Below, in pieces: positions 1 to 6,940 of a stretch of DNA of 8,890 nucleotides. A model generated the notes under the pieces. The model was not told the origin of the DNA. It worked only from the letters and a program-made list of their open reading frames with translations, and did not search any database. Positions within the stretch are counted from its first letter, which is position 1, and each line of letters begins with the position of its first letter. This stretch comes from Desulfarculus sp. Its GTDB lineage: Bacteria; Desulfobacterota; Desulfarculia; Desulfarculales; Desulfarculaceae. Location of the stretch: positions 1 through 8,890 of the forward strand of contig JAIWNN010000150.1 in NCBI GenBank assembly GCA_020216805.1, given 5' to 3'. A program made the translations under genes and the position numbers.

Positions 1-40
1 CCTTCCCCGCCTCGTAAGACATAGGCATAGTACCAGGCAT
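1..40 (-). CDS. Possible start of an IS orfA (partial, runs off the window)
   Basis: A reading frame opens at an ATG at 40-38 and reads MPGTMPMSYEAGK before leaving the window. Two further in-frame ATGs lie at 28 and 22. A GGAG at 52-49 stands 8 nt before the first ATG, which is an ideal Shine-Dalgarno spacing. Thirteen codons are too few to recognise a protein family. The case rests on the ribosome-binding site and on its position just inside the putative IS terminus. The DNA has a small direct repeat (AGGCATAGT on the plus strand at 23-31 and 35-43), which explains the repeated Met-Pro codons. Confidence 0.3.
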   Translation of the reverse strand, partial: MPGTMPMSYEAGK

Positions 41-92
41 AGTCCTATCTCCAGGCTATGCAGGGTGTCCGCTACAAACGGGGGCCACTCCA
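1..92 (-). mobile_element. Putative end of an insertion sequence (IS3-family-like), cut by the window edge
   Basis: The psiE-like reading frame stops resembling its family at residue 92. On the minus strand the DNA from base 92 leftwards begins TGGAGTGGCCCCCG and reaches a GCGGACACC block at 72-64. A TG...CA terminus with a GGACA-type block about 20-30 bp inside is what I recall for IS3-family terminal inverted repeats. A short frame with an ideally spaced Shine-Dalgarno (SD) sequence follows at base 40, as expected for an orfA just inside an IS end. The other IS end, the target duplication and most of the transposase lie outside the window, so family and orientation are inferred. The alternative is a rearrangement or simple decay of the psiE 3' end. 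Confidence 0.42.
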
Positions 93-367
93 GCGATCAT
101 GGCCACCAGGAAGACCACCTCGGTGTGAATCTTGTCTTCCTTGATGTAGACCTTGATGGTCTCCAACAGCTCCAGGCCGATCAGGATCATCAGGAAAAAG
201 CCGAACACCTCCAGCATCTCGGTGATGTCCAGCAGCAGGAAGGGCGGCTTCATCAACTGCTCGTAGAGGATGACGCCCAGTTCCACCGTCCCGGCCAGCA
301 GGGTGAGCATCATCATCCCGATCAGGACGACCTTGATGCCTTTTTCCAGCCATTCCACCAGGCCCAT
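56..367 (-). pseudogene. PsiE-like membrane protein, C-terminus lost at a foreign junction
   Basis: The N-terminal 92 residues resemble the phosphate-starvation-inducible PsiE family of small integral membrane proteins, whose function is poorly known. Visible are a hydrophobic segment at about residues 11-35, the family-like PPFLLLDITEMLEVFGFFLM at 41-60, and LIGLELLETIKVYIKED at 62-78, then HTEVVFLVAMIA at 81-92. Relatives continue with an ARKVI-like stretch and a further membrane helix, to about 120-150 residues. Here the frame instead runs 11 unrelated residues (GVAPVCSGHPA) to a TAG at 56-58. The start at 367 has a good SD (GAGGG six bases upstream). It lies 35 nt after tyrS and may be cotranscribed. 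The product would lack the third and fourth membrane helices. It is probably non-functional, although a natural short variant cannot be excluded. Confidence 0.68.
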
Positions 368-380
368 GGTCCACCCTCCC

Positions 381-402
381 CCGGCCGGCGCGGTCCGGCC
401 GG
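381..402 (-). terminator. GC hairpin directly after the tyrS stop codon
   Basis: Two perfect CCGGCCGG blocks (381-388 and 395-402) flank a 6-nt loop and start at the base next to the tyrS stop codon. The 8-bp all-GC stem is very stable. No U-tract follows, and the next bases form the psiE ribosome-binding site. It is therefore not a canonical intrinsic terminator. It may protect the tyrS 3' end or reduce read-through into the downstream gene. Confidence 0.3.
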
Positions 403-1644
403 CTACTCCGGCACCACCCGGTGGTGCTTCTTCTTGCCGGCGCGCAGCCAGAGCGCCCCGTCCGGGCCGGCCTGGGCCAGGGACAGGGGCTGGTCGAAGG
501 CGGTGATGCGCTCCTCGCCCACGTAGGCCCCGCCCTGGGTCACCAGGCGGCGGGCCTCGGAGTTGCTGGCGCAGAGCCCCGTCTGCACCAGGAGGGTGAA
601 GGCCGGGATGCCGGCCTCCAGCTGGGCCCGAGGCAGGCTGGTGGTGGGCACGCTGTCCGCGTCCCCGCCCGGCCCGCCGAAGGCGGCGGCGGCGGCGGCG
701 GCGGCGGCCTTGGCCTCGGCCTCGCCGTGCACGATCTTGGTGACTTCAAAGGCCAGGACCTGCTTGGCCTGGCGGATGTCCGCCCCCGTCAGCCGGGCCA
801 GCTCGTCGATCTCGCTGATGGGCAGGAAGGTGAAGAGCTTGAGGAAACGGACCACGTCCTCGTCGGTGGTGTTGACCCAGTACTGGTAGAAGTCATAGAC
901 CGGGGTGCGGTCGGCGTCCAACCAGATGGCCCCGGCGTGGGTCTTGCCCATCTTCTGGCCGGTGCTGGTGGTGATCAGCGGGAAGGTGAGGCCGTAGACC
1001 GTGATCCCCAGCATGCGGCGGGTGAGGTCCACCCCGGCCACGATGTTGCCCCACTGGTCGTTGCCGCCCATCTGCAGACGGCAGCCGTAGTGCTTGGCCA
1101 GATGCATGAAATCGTAGGCCTGCAACAGGGCGTAGTTGAACTCGATGAAGGACAGGCCCTGCTCCTGCTCCAGGCGCAGCTTGACGCTTTCGGCGGCCAG
1201 CATGCGGTTGACCGAGAAGTGGCGGCCGACATCGCGCAGGAACTCGATGTAGTTCAAGGGGGCCAGCCAGTCGGCGTTGTTGACCATGATCGCCCCGCCG
1301 GGGCCGAAGTCCAGGAAGCGGCTGAGCTGCTGCTTGATGGCCAGGGCGTTGGCGGCCAGCTCGTCCAGGGAGAGGATCTGGCGCATCTCGGTCTTGCCCG
1401 AGGGGTCGCCGATCATGCCGGTGCCGCCGCCCACCACCGGGATGGGGCGATGGCCGCAGCGCTGGAGGTGGACCAGGGAGAGGATCGGCACCAGGGAGCC
1501 CACGTGCAGGCTGGTGGCGGTGGGGTCGAAGCCGATATAGCCCAGGACGGTCTCTTGGGCGAAGAGCTGGCTCAGGGCCTCGGCGTCGGTGCACTGGGCC
1601 ACGTAGCCGCGTTCCAGGAAGTTTTGGTAGGCGTTGATGGTCAT
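403..1644 (-). CDS. tyrS: Tyrosyl-tRNA synthetase (TyrRS, class I)
   Basis: This cytoplasmic enzyme activates tyrosine with ATP and attaches it to tRNA-Tyr. At 413 residues it has normal bacterial length. The Rossmann domain carries a HIGH-type signature as HVGS at 47-50 (after FDPTATSL), GDPSGK at 79-84, the tRNA/tyrosine-site block GGNDQWGNIVAGVDL at 193-207, and a KMSKS-type loop as KMGKT at 231-235. The KMGKT form points to the TyrS1-like branch. The C-terminal part, about 335-413, is the S4-like tRNA-binding domain. The ATG at 1644 is preceded by AAGGA about 8 nt upstream. The linker before the S4 domain holds nine consecutive Ala encoded by nine identical GCC codons. A separate promoter upstream (1692-1721) and the 390-nt gap after prmC suggest independent expression. 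Confidence 0.98.
   Translation of the reverse strand: MTINAYQNFLERGYVAQCTDAEALSQLFAQETVLGYIGFDPTATSLHVGSLVPILSLVHLQRCGHRPIPVVGGGTGMIGDPSGKTEMRQILSLDELAANALAIKQQLSRFLDFGPGGAIMVNNADWLAPLNYIEFLRDVGRHFSVNRMLAAESVKLRLEQEQGLSFIEFNYALLQAYDFMHLAKHYGCRLQMGGNDQWGNIVAGVDLTRRMLGITVYGLTFPLITTSTGQKMGKTHAGAIWLDADRTPVYDFYQYWVNTTDEDVVRFLKLFTFLPISEIDELARLTGADIRQAKQVLAFEVTKIVHGEAEAKAAAAAAAAAFGGPGGDADSVPTTSLPRAQLEAGIPAFTLLVQTGLCASNSEARRLVTQGGAYVGEERITAFDQPLSLAQAGPDGALWLRAGKKKHHRVVPE
682..708 (-). repeat. (GCC)9 trinucleotide run inside tyrS
   Basis: Nine uninterrupted GCC codons on the coding strand give nine alanines after EAEAK and before FGGPGG. This is the linker between the catalytic/anticodon-recognition core and the S4 domain of TyrRS. 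A pure trinucleotide run can change length by slippage in steps of one codon without shifting the frame. Confidence 0.9.
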
Positions 1645-1691
1645 GGCGCGATCCTTGGGGATGAGGGGTTCAGCCGCTGCCGGCAGGGGTG

Positions 1692-1721
1692 ATGCTACCT
1701 TAAAACCTCCCGGAATGGCAA
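1692..1721 (-). promoter_or_regulatory. Candidate sigma-70-type promoter of tyrS
   Basis: On the minus strand TTGCCA (1721-1716, five of six matches to TTGACA) is followed after 18 nt by TAGCAT (1697-1692, four of six to TATAAT). It lies in a locally AT-richer patch. The leader to the tyrS ATG would be about 40 nt, too short for a T-box or a large riboswitch. The assignment is by consensus match only. Confidence 0.45.
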
Positions 1722-1869
1722 GGAAAGGGCGCTATTTTGCTGGGAACTGGGGGCGGCGACGGGGTTGGGGAGGGCCGGTGGTTTTTTCGCGCCCCCAGGC
1801 ATGACCTCACGCGGCCGACGCCGCCGGACCAAGGGCTTGTCCCGGCCACCCGGAGGGGAGACAAGAGGA

Positions 1870-1897
1870 GAGATCGCTTCGCCGCGCTCGCGATGAC
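1870..1897. repeat. Segment resembling the common dispersed GTCATTGCGAG...GCGAAGCAATCTC intergenic repeat
   Basis: The minus strand reads GTCATCGCGAGCG at 1897-1885 and GCGAAGCGATCTC at 1882-1870. This is a GC-shifted version of a short repeat that I recall from intergenic regions of many unrelated bacteria (GTCATTGCGAGCGAAGCGAAGCAATCTC-type). Only one half is evident. The mirror-image half that would complete a MITE-like palindrome was not found nearby. The flanking GGGCTTGTCCCGG (1833-1845) is also reminiscent of dispersed repeats. Genome-wide copy number cannot be judged here. Confidence 0.5.
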
Positions 1898-1955
1898 AAA
1901 GGCGGGGCCGGATTGGCATTCTCTGGGCCCACCCGGCTTTCTTTGGGGAGGGGGG

Positions 1956-2004
1956 GTGGGGGGAACCCCTTTCTTTGGGCACCAAAGAAAGGGGTTCCCC
2001 CCAC
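1956..2004. repeat. Perfect 23-bp inverted repeat, 3-nt loop
   Basis: Arms 1956-1978 and 1982-2004 are exactly complementary and separated only by GCA. The inner part is CCCTTTCTTTGG / CCAAAGAAAGGG and the outer part GTGGGGGGAA / TTCCCCCCAC. It starts 31 nt beyond the prmC stop codon in the direction of transcription, so it could act as a strong RNA hairpin at the 3' end of the prfA-prmC transcript. Neither side has a U-tract. CTTTCTTTGG...CCAAAGAAAG palindromes recur between genes in many proteobacteria (from memory), so a dispersed palindrome is equally likely. Confidence 0.9.
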
Positions 2005-2034
2005 ATCTCCCAATCTCCCGCCCCCGTCCCCGCC

Positions 2035-2910
2035 CTACCCCCAGTCGCCGCGTTGGCAGGCCAGGACGCGGGGGATGCCGGCCAGGTCGTTGATGGTGGC
2101 GATTTCCTGAAAGATTTCGGCGTGGCGGGCCAGTTCCAGGGCGCGGGCGGCCTGGCCGGCGCCGATCTCGATCAAGAGCCAGCCCAAGGGGCGCAGGAAG
2201 GCTCCGGCCCCGGCGATGATGGCCCGGATCAGGTCCAGGCCGTCGTCTCCGGCCAGGAGGGCCTGCTTGGGCTCGTAATCGCGGACCTCGGGCGGGAGGT
2301 CGCGGTATTCGTGGCGGGCGACATAGGGCGGGTTGGCGGTGATGAGCTCGAAGAAGCCGCCATCCGGGGCCACGGCGTCCCAGAGATCGCCCTCGCGCCA
2401 GATCACCCGGTCGGCCAGGCCCAGAGCGGCGGCGTTGTGGCGGGCGTAGTTGAGGGCGGCCGGGGAGATGTCCACCCCCACGGCGGTGGCGTCTGGGTGG
2501 TGAGCCAGGATGGCCAGGGGCACCGCGCCGGAGCCGGTGCAGAGGTCAAGGACACGAGGGGCGGTCTGGTCCTTGAGGCGGGCCAGGGCCTCCTCCACCA
2601 GGTGCTCGGTCTCGGGCCGGGGGATGAGCACCCCGGGGCCGACTTTGAAGTCCAGGCCGTAGAATTCCTTATGGCCCAGGATGTAGGCCAGGGGCTCGCG
2701 CCCCCGGCGGCGCAGGATCAGGGCCTTGAAGGCGGCCAGCTCCTCCGGGGTCAGGGGCTGCTCGAAGCGCAGGTAGAGGTCGATGCGCTTGAGGCCCAGG
2801 ACCCGGGCCAGCAGGAGCTCGCCGCAGAGCCGGGGGGCGTCCGCGCCGTGCTTGGCCAGGTATTCGGCCGCCCAGGCGACCAGGCGGCCGATGGTCCAGG
2901 GCGGGGCCAA
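2035..2910 (-). CDS. prmC: Release factor glutamine N5-methyltransferase
   Basis: PrmC (HemK) transfers a methyl group from S-adenosylmethionine to the glutamine of the GGQ motif in release factors RF1 and RF2, which speeds peptide release. The 291-residue product has the usual helical N-terminal substrate-binding domain (about 1-85), GVLIPRPETE at 93-102, SAM motif I DLCTGSGAV at 122-130, an acidic GVDIS at 145-149 and the catalytic NPPY at 193-196, which holds the target glutamine. The start chosen is a TTG at 2910, because no ATG or GTG fits the conserved N-terminus. GGAAGG inside the end of prfA lies about 12 nt upstream. Only 8 nt separate it from prfA, so translational coupling is likely and enzyme and substrate are made together. 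Confidence 0.96.
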   Translation of the reverse strand: MAPPWTIGRLVAWAAEYLAKHGADAPRLCGELLLARVLGLKRIDLYLRFEQPLTPEELAAFKALILRRRGREPLAYILGHKEFYGLDFKVGPGVLIPRPETEHLVEEALARLKDQTAPRVLDLCTGSGAVPLAILAHHPDATAVGVDISPAALNYARHNAAALGLADRVIWREGDLWDAVAPDGGFFELITANPPYVARHEYRDLPPEVRDYEPKQALLAGDDGLDLIRAIIAGAGAFLRPLGWLLIEIGAGQAARALELARHAEIFQEIATINDLAGIPRVLACQRGDWG

Positions 2911-2918
2911 GGTTTTGC

Positions 2919-4004
2919 TCAGCCTTCCGCGGCCTTGAGGGCTTCGGCCTGGAAGTGGGCGATCAGCGGCGGGATGACGTCGCCCAGCTCGCCGGCCATG
3001 ATCAGGTCCAGGTTGTAGAGGGTGAGTCCGATGCGGTGGTCGGTCAGGCGGTTTTGGGGGAAGTTGTAGGTGCGGATGCGCTCGGAGCGGTCGCCGGAGC
3101 CGACCTGGCTTTTGCGGGCCGCCGCCTCGGCCGCCTGCTGCTCCTGGATCTTGATGTCCAGCAGGCGGCTGGCCAGGACCTTCATGGCCTTGGCCCGGTT
3201 CTTGTGCTGGCTGCGCTCGTCCTGGCAGGTGACCACCAGGCCGGTGGGGATGTGGGTCAGGCGGACCGCGCTGTCGGTGGTGTTGACATGCTGGCCGCCG
3301 GCCCCGGTGGAGCGATAGAAGTCCACCCGCAGGTCCTCGGGGCGCACATCCACCTCGGCCTCCTCGGCCTCGGGCAGGACCGCCACGGTGGCGGCGGAGG
3401 TGTGGATGCGGCCCTGGCTCTCGGTGGCCGGCACCCGCTGCACCCGGTGGACCCCGGACTCGTACTTGAGCTGGCTATAGGCCCCTTGGCCGCTGATCAG
3501 GGCGATGACCTCCTTGAAGCCGCCGTTGGCCGACTCATGGGCGCTGATGATCTCGGTCTGCCAGCGCCGGGCCTCGGCGAAGCGCAAATACATGCGCAAC
3601 AGATCGGCGGCAAAGAGCGCCGCCTCCTCGCCGCCGGTGCCGGCCCGGATCTCCAGGATGACGTTCTTCTCGTCGTTGGGGTCCTTGGGCAACAGGAGAA
3701 GCTGGATCGCCTGCTCCAGCTCGGGCAAGCGGGCCTCGGCCGCCTCGACCTCGGCCTTGGCCAGCTCGGCCATCTCCGGGTCGGAGTCCCGGGTCAGCTC
3801 GCGGTTTTCGGCCAGCTCGGCCTCCAGGCGCAGGTAGTCGCGGTAGGCGTTGACCAGGGGCTCCAGGTCGGAGCGATCCTTGGCCACCTTTTGGGCGGCC
3901 TTGAGGTCGGCCAGGACCGCCGGGTCGGCCAGGCTCTCCTCCAGCGCCACGAAGCGGTCTTCCAGTTCCTTGAGTTTGGCTCGCACCAAGGGGCTCAGGG
4001 CCAT
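2919..4004 (-). CDS. prfA: Peptide chain release factor 1 (RF1)
   Basis: RF1 recognises UAA and UAG in the ribosomal A site and triggers hydrolysis of peptidyl-tRNA. The 361-residue length is normal. The stop-codon-reading tripeptide is PAT at 192-194 within [18 protein letters not shown]. The PxT form identifies RF1; RF2 would have SPF. The catalytic GGQ is at 236-238 in [20 protein letters not shown], and its Gln is the PrmC target. The N-terminal coiled region (about 1-110) and the AGTGGEEA turn at 121-128 are typical. The ATG at 4004 is preceded by AAAGGTGAG, a good SD. The gene is followed after 8 nt by prmC and preceded by DUF1385, with a 113-nt leader that may carry its own promoter. 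Confidence 0.99.
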   Translation of the reverse strand: MALSPLVRAKLKELEDRFVALEESLADPAVLADLKAAQKVAKDRSDLEPLVNAYRDYLRLEAELAENRELTRDSDPEMAELAKAEVEAAEARLPELEQAIQLLLLPKDPNDEKNVILEIRAGTGGEEAALFAADLLRMYLRFAEARRWQTEIISAHESANGGFKEVIALISGQGAYSQLKYESGVHRVQRVPATESQGRIHTSAATVAVLPEAEEAEVDVRPEDLRVDFYRSTGAGGQHVNTTDSAVRLTHIPTGLVVTCQDERSQHKNRAKAMKVLASRLLDIKIQEQQAAEAAARKSQVGSGDRSERIRTYNFPQNRLTDHRIGLTLYNLDLIMAGELGDVIPPLIAHFQAEALKAAEG

Positions 4005-4047
4005 GCTTCACTCACCTTTGCCGGAGCTACGCGGGCCGCGGGCCGGG

Positions 4048-4061
4048 CCGCCGGGAGGCGG
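4048..4061 (-). other. Small GC hairpin in the prfA leader
   Basis: CCGCC (4048-4052) and GGCGG (4057-4061) form a 5-bp perfect stem with a 4-nt loop. It lies within a very GC-rich leader (about 4022-4080) between DUF1385 and prfA. No U-tract follows on the minus strand, so it is not a standard terminator. Any effect on read-through into prfA is inference. Confidence 0.3.
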
Positions 4062-4080
4062 GGCTCTGGGGGTCCGCGCG

Positions 4081-4096
4081 CTTGATTATATTCAAG
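4081..4096 (-). promoter_or_regulatory. Candidate prfA promoter: perfect -10 inside a short dyad
   Basis: The minus strand has an exact TATAAT at 4090-4085, in an AT island within otherwise very GC-rich DNA. It is enclosed by a 5-bp dyad, CTTGA/TCAAG (4081-4085 and 4092-4096), with 6 nt between the arms. The position 17 nt upstream (GCCCAC) is not a recognisable -35 box, so an activator or an extended element would be needed. A start here would give a leader of about 75 nt for prfA. The dyad could be an operator overlapping the -10. Confidence 0.4.
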
Positions 4097-4117
4097 TCGC
4101 GCCCGGGGTGGGCGGCG

Positions 4118-5062
4118 TTAAAGACAGGTCAGGGAGGGGCCTTCGGCCTCGGCGGTGGCCACCGCCGCCTTGAGGGCGGTCAAGGCCACCTCGATCTGGG
4201 CGTCGTCGGGCTCGCGGGTGGTGAGGCGCTGCATCTGCAGGCCGGGCCAGAGCATGGCCCCCCAGAAGCCCCGGCCGCCCTTCTTGCCCGCCAGACGGAT
4301 GATCTCGTAGGCCAGGCCGGCGATGGGCAGCATCAGGAAGATCTTCAGGACGATCTGGAGCGCCTGGTTGAGCCAGGCGGCCTCGGCCATCCGGGGCAGC
4401 AGGGGGAAGACCACCGCGAAGATGGCGATGGAGACCACCAGCACCACCAGCAGGAAGGCGGTGCCGCAGCGGGGATGGAGGCGCGAGAATTCGCGGGCGT
4501 TCTCCACCGTCAGCGGCAGGCCGGCCTCGAAGCAGTAGATGGACTTGTGCTCGGCCCCGTGATACTCGAAGACCCGCTGGATGTCGCGCATGCGGGAGAT
4601 GAGCCAGAGGTAGGCCACGAAGACGGCCACCTTGATGGCGCCGTCGGTGAGGTGGAACCAAAAGCTCTGCTCGTCGAAGCCGAAGGCCGACAGCCGGCCC
4701 AGCCAGAGGGAGAGCAGGTGGGGCAGGGCCACGAACAGGGCCATGCCGGCGGCGATGGCCAGGACCATGGTCAACGCCAGGGCCCAGCCGCCCAGCTCCT
4801 GCTCGCCCTCTTCCTCCTCCAACGCCTGGTTGGCCGAGAACGAGAGGGCCTGGAGCCCGTGGACCAGGGTCTCCAGGAGCACCACCGGCCCGCGCAAAAA
4901 AGGCCAGGCCAGGAAGGGCAGCCGCGAGGAGAGGGGGCGGAAGGGATCGTTCTTGAGCACCATCGCCCCCGAGGGCCGCCGCACGGCCACGCATAGGCGG
5001 CGAGGAGCCTTCATCATGACCCCCTCGATCACCGCCTGTCCGCCGACCGTCATCCCGCTCAT
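4118..5062 (-). CDS. yqhQ: DUF1385 membrane protein (YqhQ-like), function unknown
   Basis: The 314-residue product has the family hallmarks GGQAVIEGVMM at 7-17, YHGAEHKSIYCFE at 167-179 and SRLHPRCGTAF at 193-203. The conserved His, Glu and Cys in these blocks look like a metal or catalytic site, but no reaction is established that I know of. Hydrophobic helices are visible at about 93-120, 141-157, 202-224 and 236-255, preceded by a short hydrophobic region at 49-65. An acidic stretch EEEEGEQE lies at 82-89. The start at 5062 is 21 nt after rpmE. An in-frame ATG at 5053 is an alternative, since it lies just before the conserved GGQ block. The rpmE-DUF1385-prfA-prmC neighbourhood recurs in other bacteria (from memory) and hints at a link with translation or the cell envelope, unproven. 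Confidence 0.93.
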   Translation of the reverse strand: MSGMTVGGQAVIEGVMMKAPRRLCVAVRRPSGAMVLKNDPFRPLSSRLPFLAWPFLRGPVVLLETLVHGLQALSFSANQALEEEEGEQELGGWALALTMVLAIAAGMALFVALPHLLSLWLGRLSAFGFDEQSFWFHLTDGAIKVAVFVAYLWLISRMRDIQRVFEYHGAEHKSIYCFEAGLPLTVENAREFSRLHPRCGTAFLLVVLVVSIAIFAVVFPLLPRMAEAAWLNQALQIVLKIFLMLPIAGLAYEIIRLAGKKGGRGFWGAMLWPGLQMQRLTTREPDDAQIEVALTALKAAVATAEAEGPSLTCL

Positions 5063-5083
5063 GGTCGAACCCGCCTGGAGAGA

Positions 5084-5365
5084 CTAGGCCTGGTCGGCCT
5101 CGGTCTCCTGCTCGGCCTTGGCCCGGCGCGCGGCCTCCAGCTCGTCGGCCTTGCCCTTGAACTTGTCCAGGTGCTGGTACTTCTTGTAGAAGCGCTCCAC
5201 GCGACCGGCGGTGTCCACCAGCTTCTGCTTGCCGGTGAAGAAGGGATGGCACTGCGAGCAAATCTCCACCCGGATCTCGGGCTTGGTGGAGCCGGCCTCG
5301 AACTCGGCCCCACAGGCGCAGCGAACCTTCACCACTTCGTAATCGGGATGAATGCCAGGTTTCAT
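5084..5365 (-). CDS. rpmE: 50S ribosomal protein L31, zinc-binding (C+) type
   Basis: L31 sits at the central protuberance and bridges the two ribosomal subunits. The start MKPGIHPDY at 5365 is the family N-terminus and is preceded by CAGGAG with 8 nt spacing. An upstream in-frame extension to 5509 is spurious. The zinc-binding cysteines are Cys16 and Cys18 (CAC) and Cys36 and Cys39 (CSQC), so this is the C+ form. The core ends near KKYQHLDKF (61-69). At 93 residues it exceeds the common 66-75 because of a charged tail (about 71-93) rich in Ala, Glu, Lys and Arg. It is preceded by its own candidate promoter and followed after 21 nt by DUF1385, making it the likely first gene of the prfA unit. 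Confidence 0.97.
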   Translation of the reverse strand: MKPGIHPDYEVVKVRCACGAEFEAGSTKPEIRVEICSQCHPFFTGKQKLVDTAGRVERFYKKYQHLDKFKGKADELEAARRAKAEQETEADQA

Positions 5366-5402
5366 GCCGTAAGCTCCTGAAATTAATCTGCCTGAGCTGG
5401 GA

Positions 5403-5430
5403 AGTATACCCTTGGCCGCGCCAAATGCAA
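5403..5430 (-). promoter_or_regulatory. Candidate sigma-70-type promoter of rpmE
   Basis: The minus strand has TATACT (5408-5403, five of six to the -10 consensus) 16 nt after TTGCAT (5430-5425, three of six to the -35, with the TTG conserved). The transcript would start near 5396 and have a leader of about 30 nt before the rpmE ATG. The position just after the putative rho terminator supports a separate transcription unit rpmE-DUF1385-prfA-prmC. Confidence 0.5.
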
Positions 5431-5530
5431 CCAAGCGCGCCCCAAATAGCCCGGTGGGGCCTGGGCGCCCGACCCGGTCAACCAGATATGGCCTTGTTCG
5501 GCAACCCACCGCAACATCTGGGAGTTTGCC

Positions 5531-5591
5531 GGGTAAAAGCTAACGGCCCCGGCCGCGCCAAGGGATTAGGTCCAGGGCGACGGCGGGGCCG
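5531..5591 (-). terminator. Candidate intrinsic terminator after rho
   Basis: CGGCCCCG (5544-5551) pairs perfectly with CGGGGCCG (5584-5591). The stem continues inwards with 3 and 4 more base pairs (5553-5555 with 5581-5583, and 5556-5559 with 5576-5579), interrupted by two single-base bulges, to a 16-nt loop. On the minus strand the stem begins 11 nt after the rho stop codon and is followed by TTAGCTTTTA, a moderate U-rich run. The pattern suits an intrinsic terminator, although the U-tract is interrupted. Confidence 0.5.
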
Positions 5592-5602
5592 GGGAGTCAA
5601 TA

Positions 5603-6940
<1,338 letters not shown>

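Larger units (their letters stand above)
1738..2034. other. Non-coding prmC-tyrS gap with accumulated repeats
   Basis: This stretch has no reading frame I can support as a gene. From left to right it holds a G-rich tract (1749-1780), a short dyad CTTGTC/GACAAG at 1836-1841 and 1860-1865, a segment resembling a dispersed intergenic repeat (1870-1897), a G-run (1946-1963), a perfect 23-bp inverted repeat (1956-2004) and a C-rich tract to the prmC stop. The mixture looks like an intergenic site that has collected repeats. ORFs that cross it in both directions are low-complexity translations and are not credible proteins. Confidence 0.7.

Noticed and set aside
1..92. Group II intron or CRISPR boundary at the left edge
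   Set aside because: No GUGCG-type intron start at the junction and no spaced repeats of CRISPR length; the AGGCATAGT direct repeat is only 9 bp.
421..1692. 423-codon plus-strand ORF opposite tyrS
   Set aside because: Its product is low-complexity Gly/Gln/Asp/Leu-rich with no family resemblance. High GC keeps antisense frames open, and tyrS on the other strand is certain.
1645..1740. T-box or other riboswitch before tyrS
   Set aside because: The leader from the candidate promoter is only about 40 nt, too short, and no T-box motif is visible.
1695..2006. 103-codon minus-strand ORF in the prmC-tyrS gap
   Set aside because: It is a translation of the repeat-like DNA (including the hairpin), without SD or family similarity.
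1975..3018. 347-codon plus-strand ORF opposite prmC
   Set aside because: Antisense shadow of prmC that also crosses the inverted repeat; composition is Gly/Gln/Asp-rich without domains.
2955..4085. 376-codon plus-strand ORF opposite prfA
   Set aside because: Antisense shadow of prfA with repetitive Gly/Leu/Gln composition.
4092..5261. 389-codon minus-strand ORF spanning rpmE and DUF1385 in another frame
   Set aside because: Arg/Gly/Pro/Ala-rich out-of-frame translation of two recognised genes.
5366..5509. N-terminal extension of rpmE
   Set aside because: L31 starts at MKPGIHP in all relatives I recall; CAGGAG is ideally placed for 5365, and the extension would cover the promoter.
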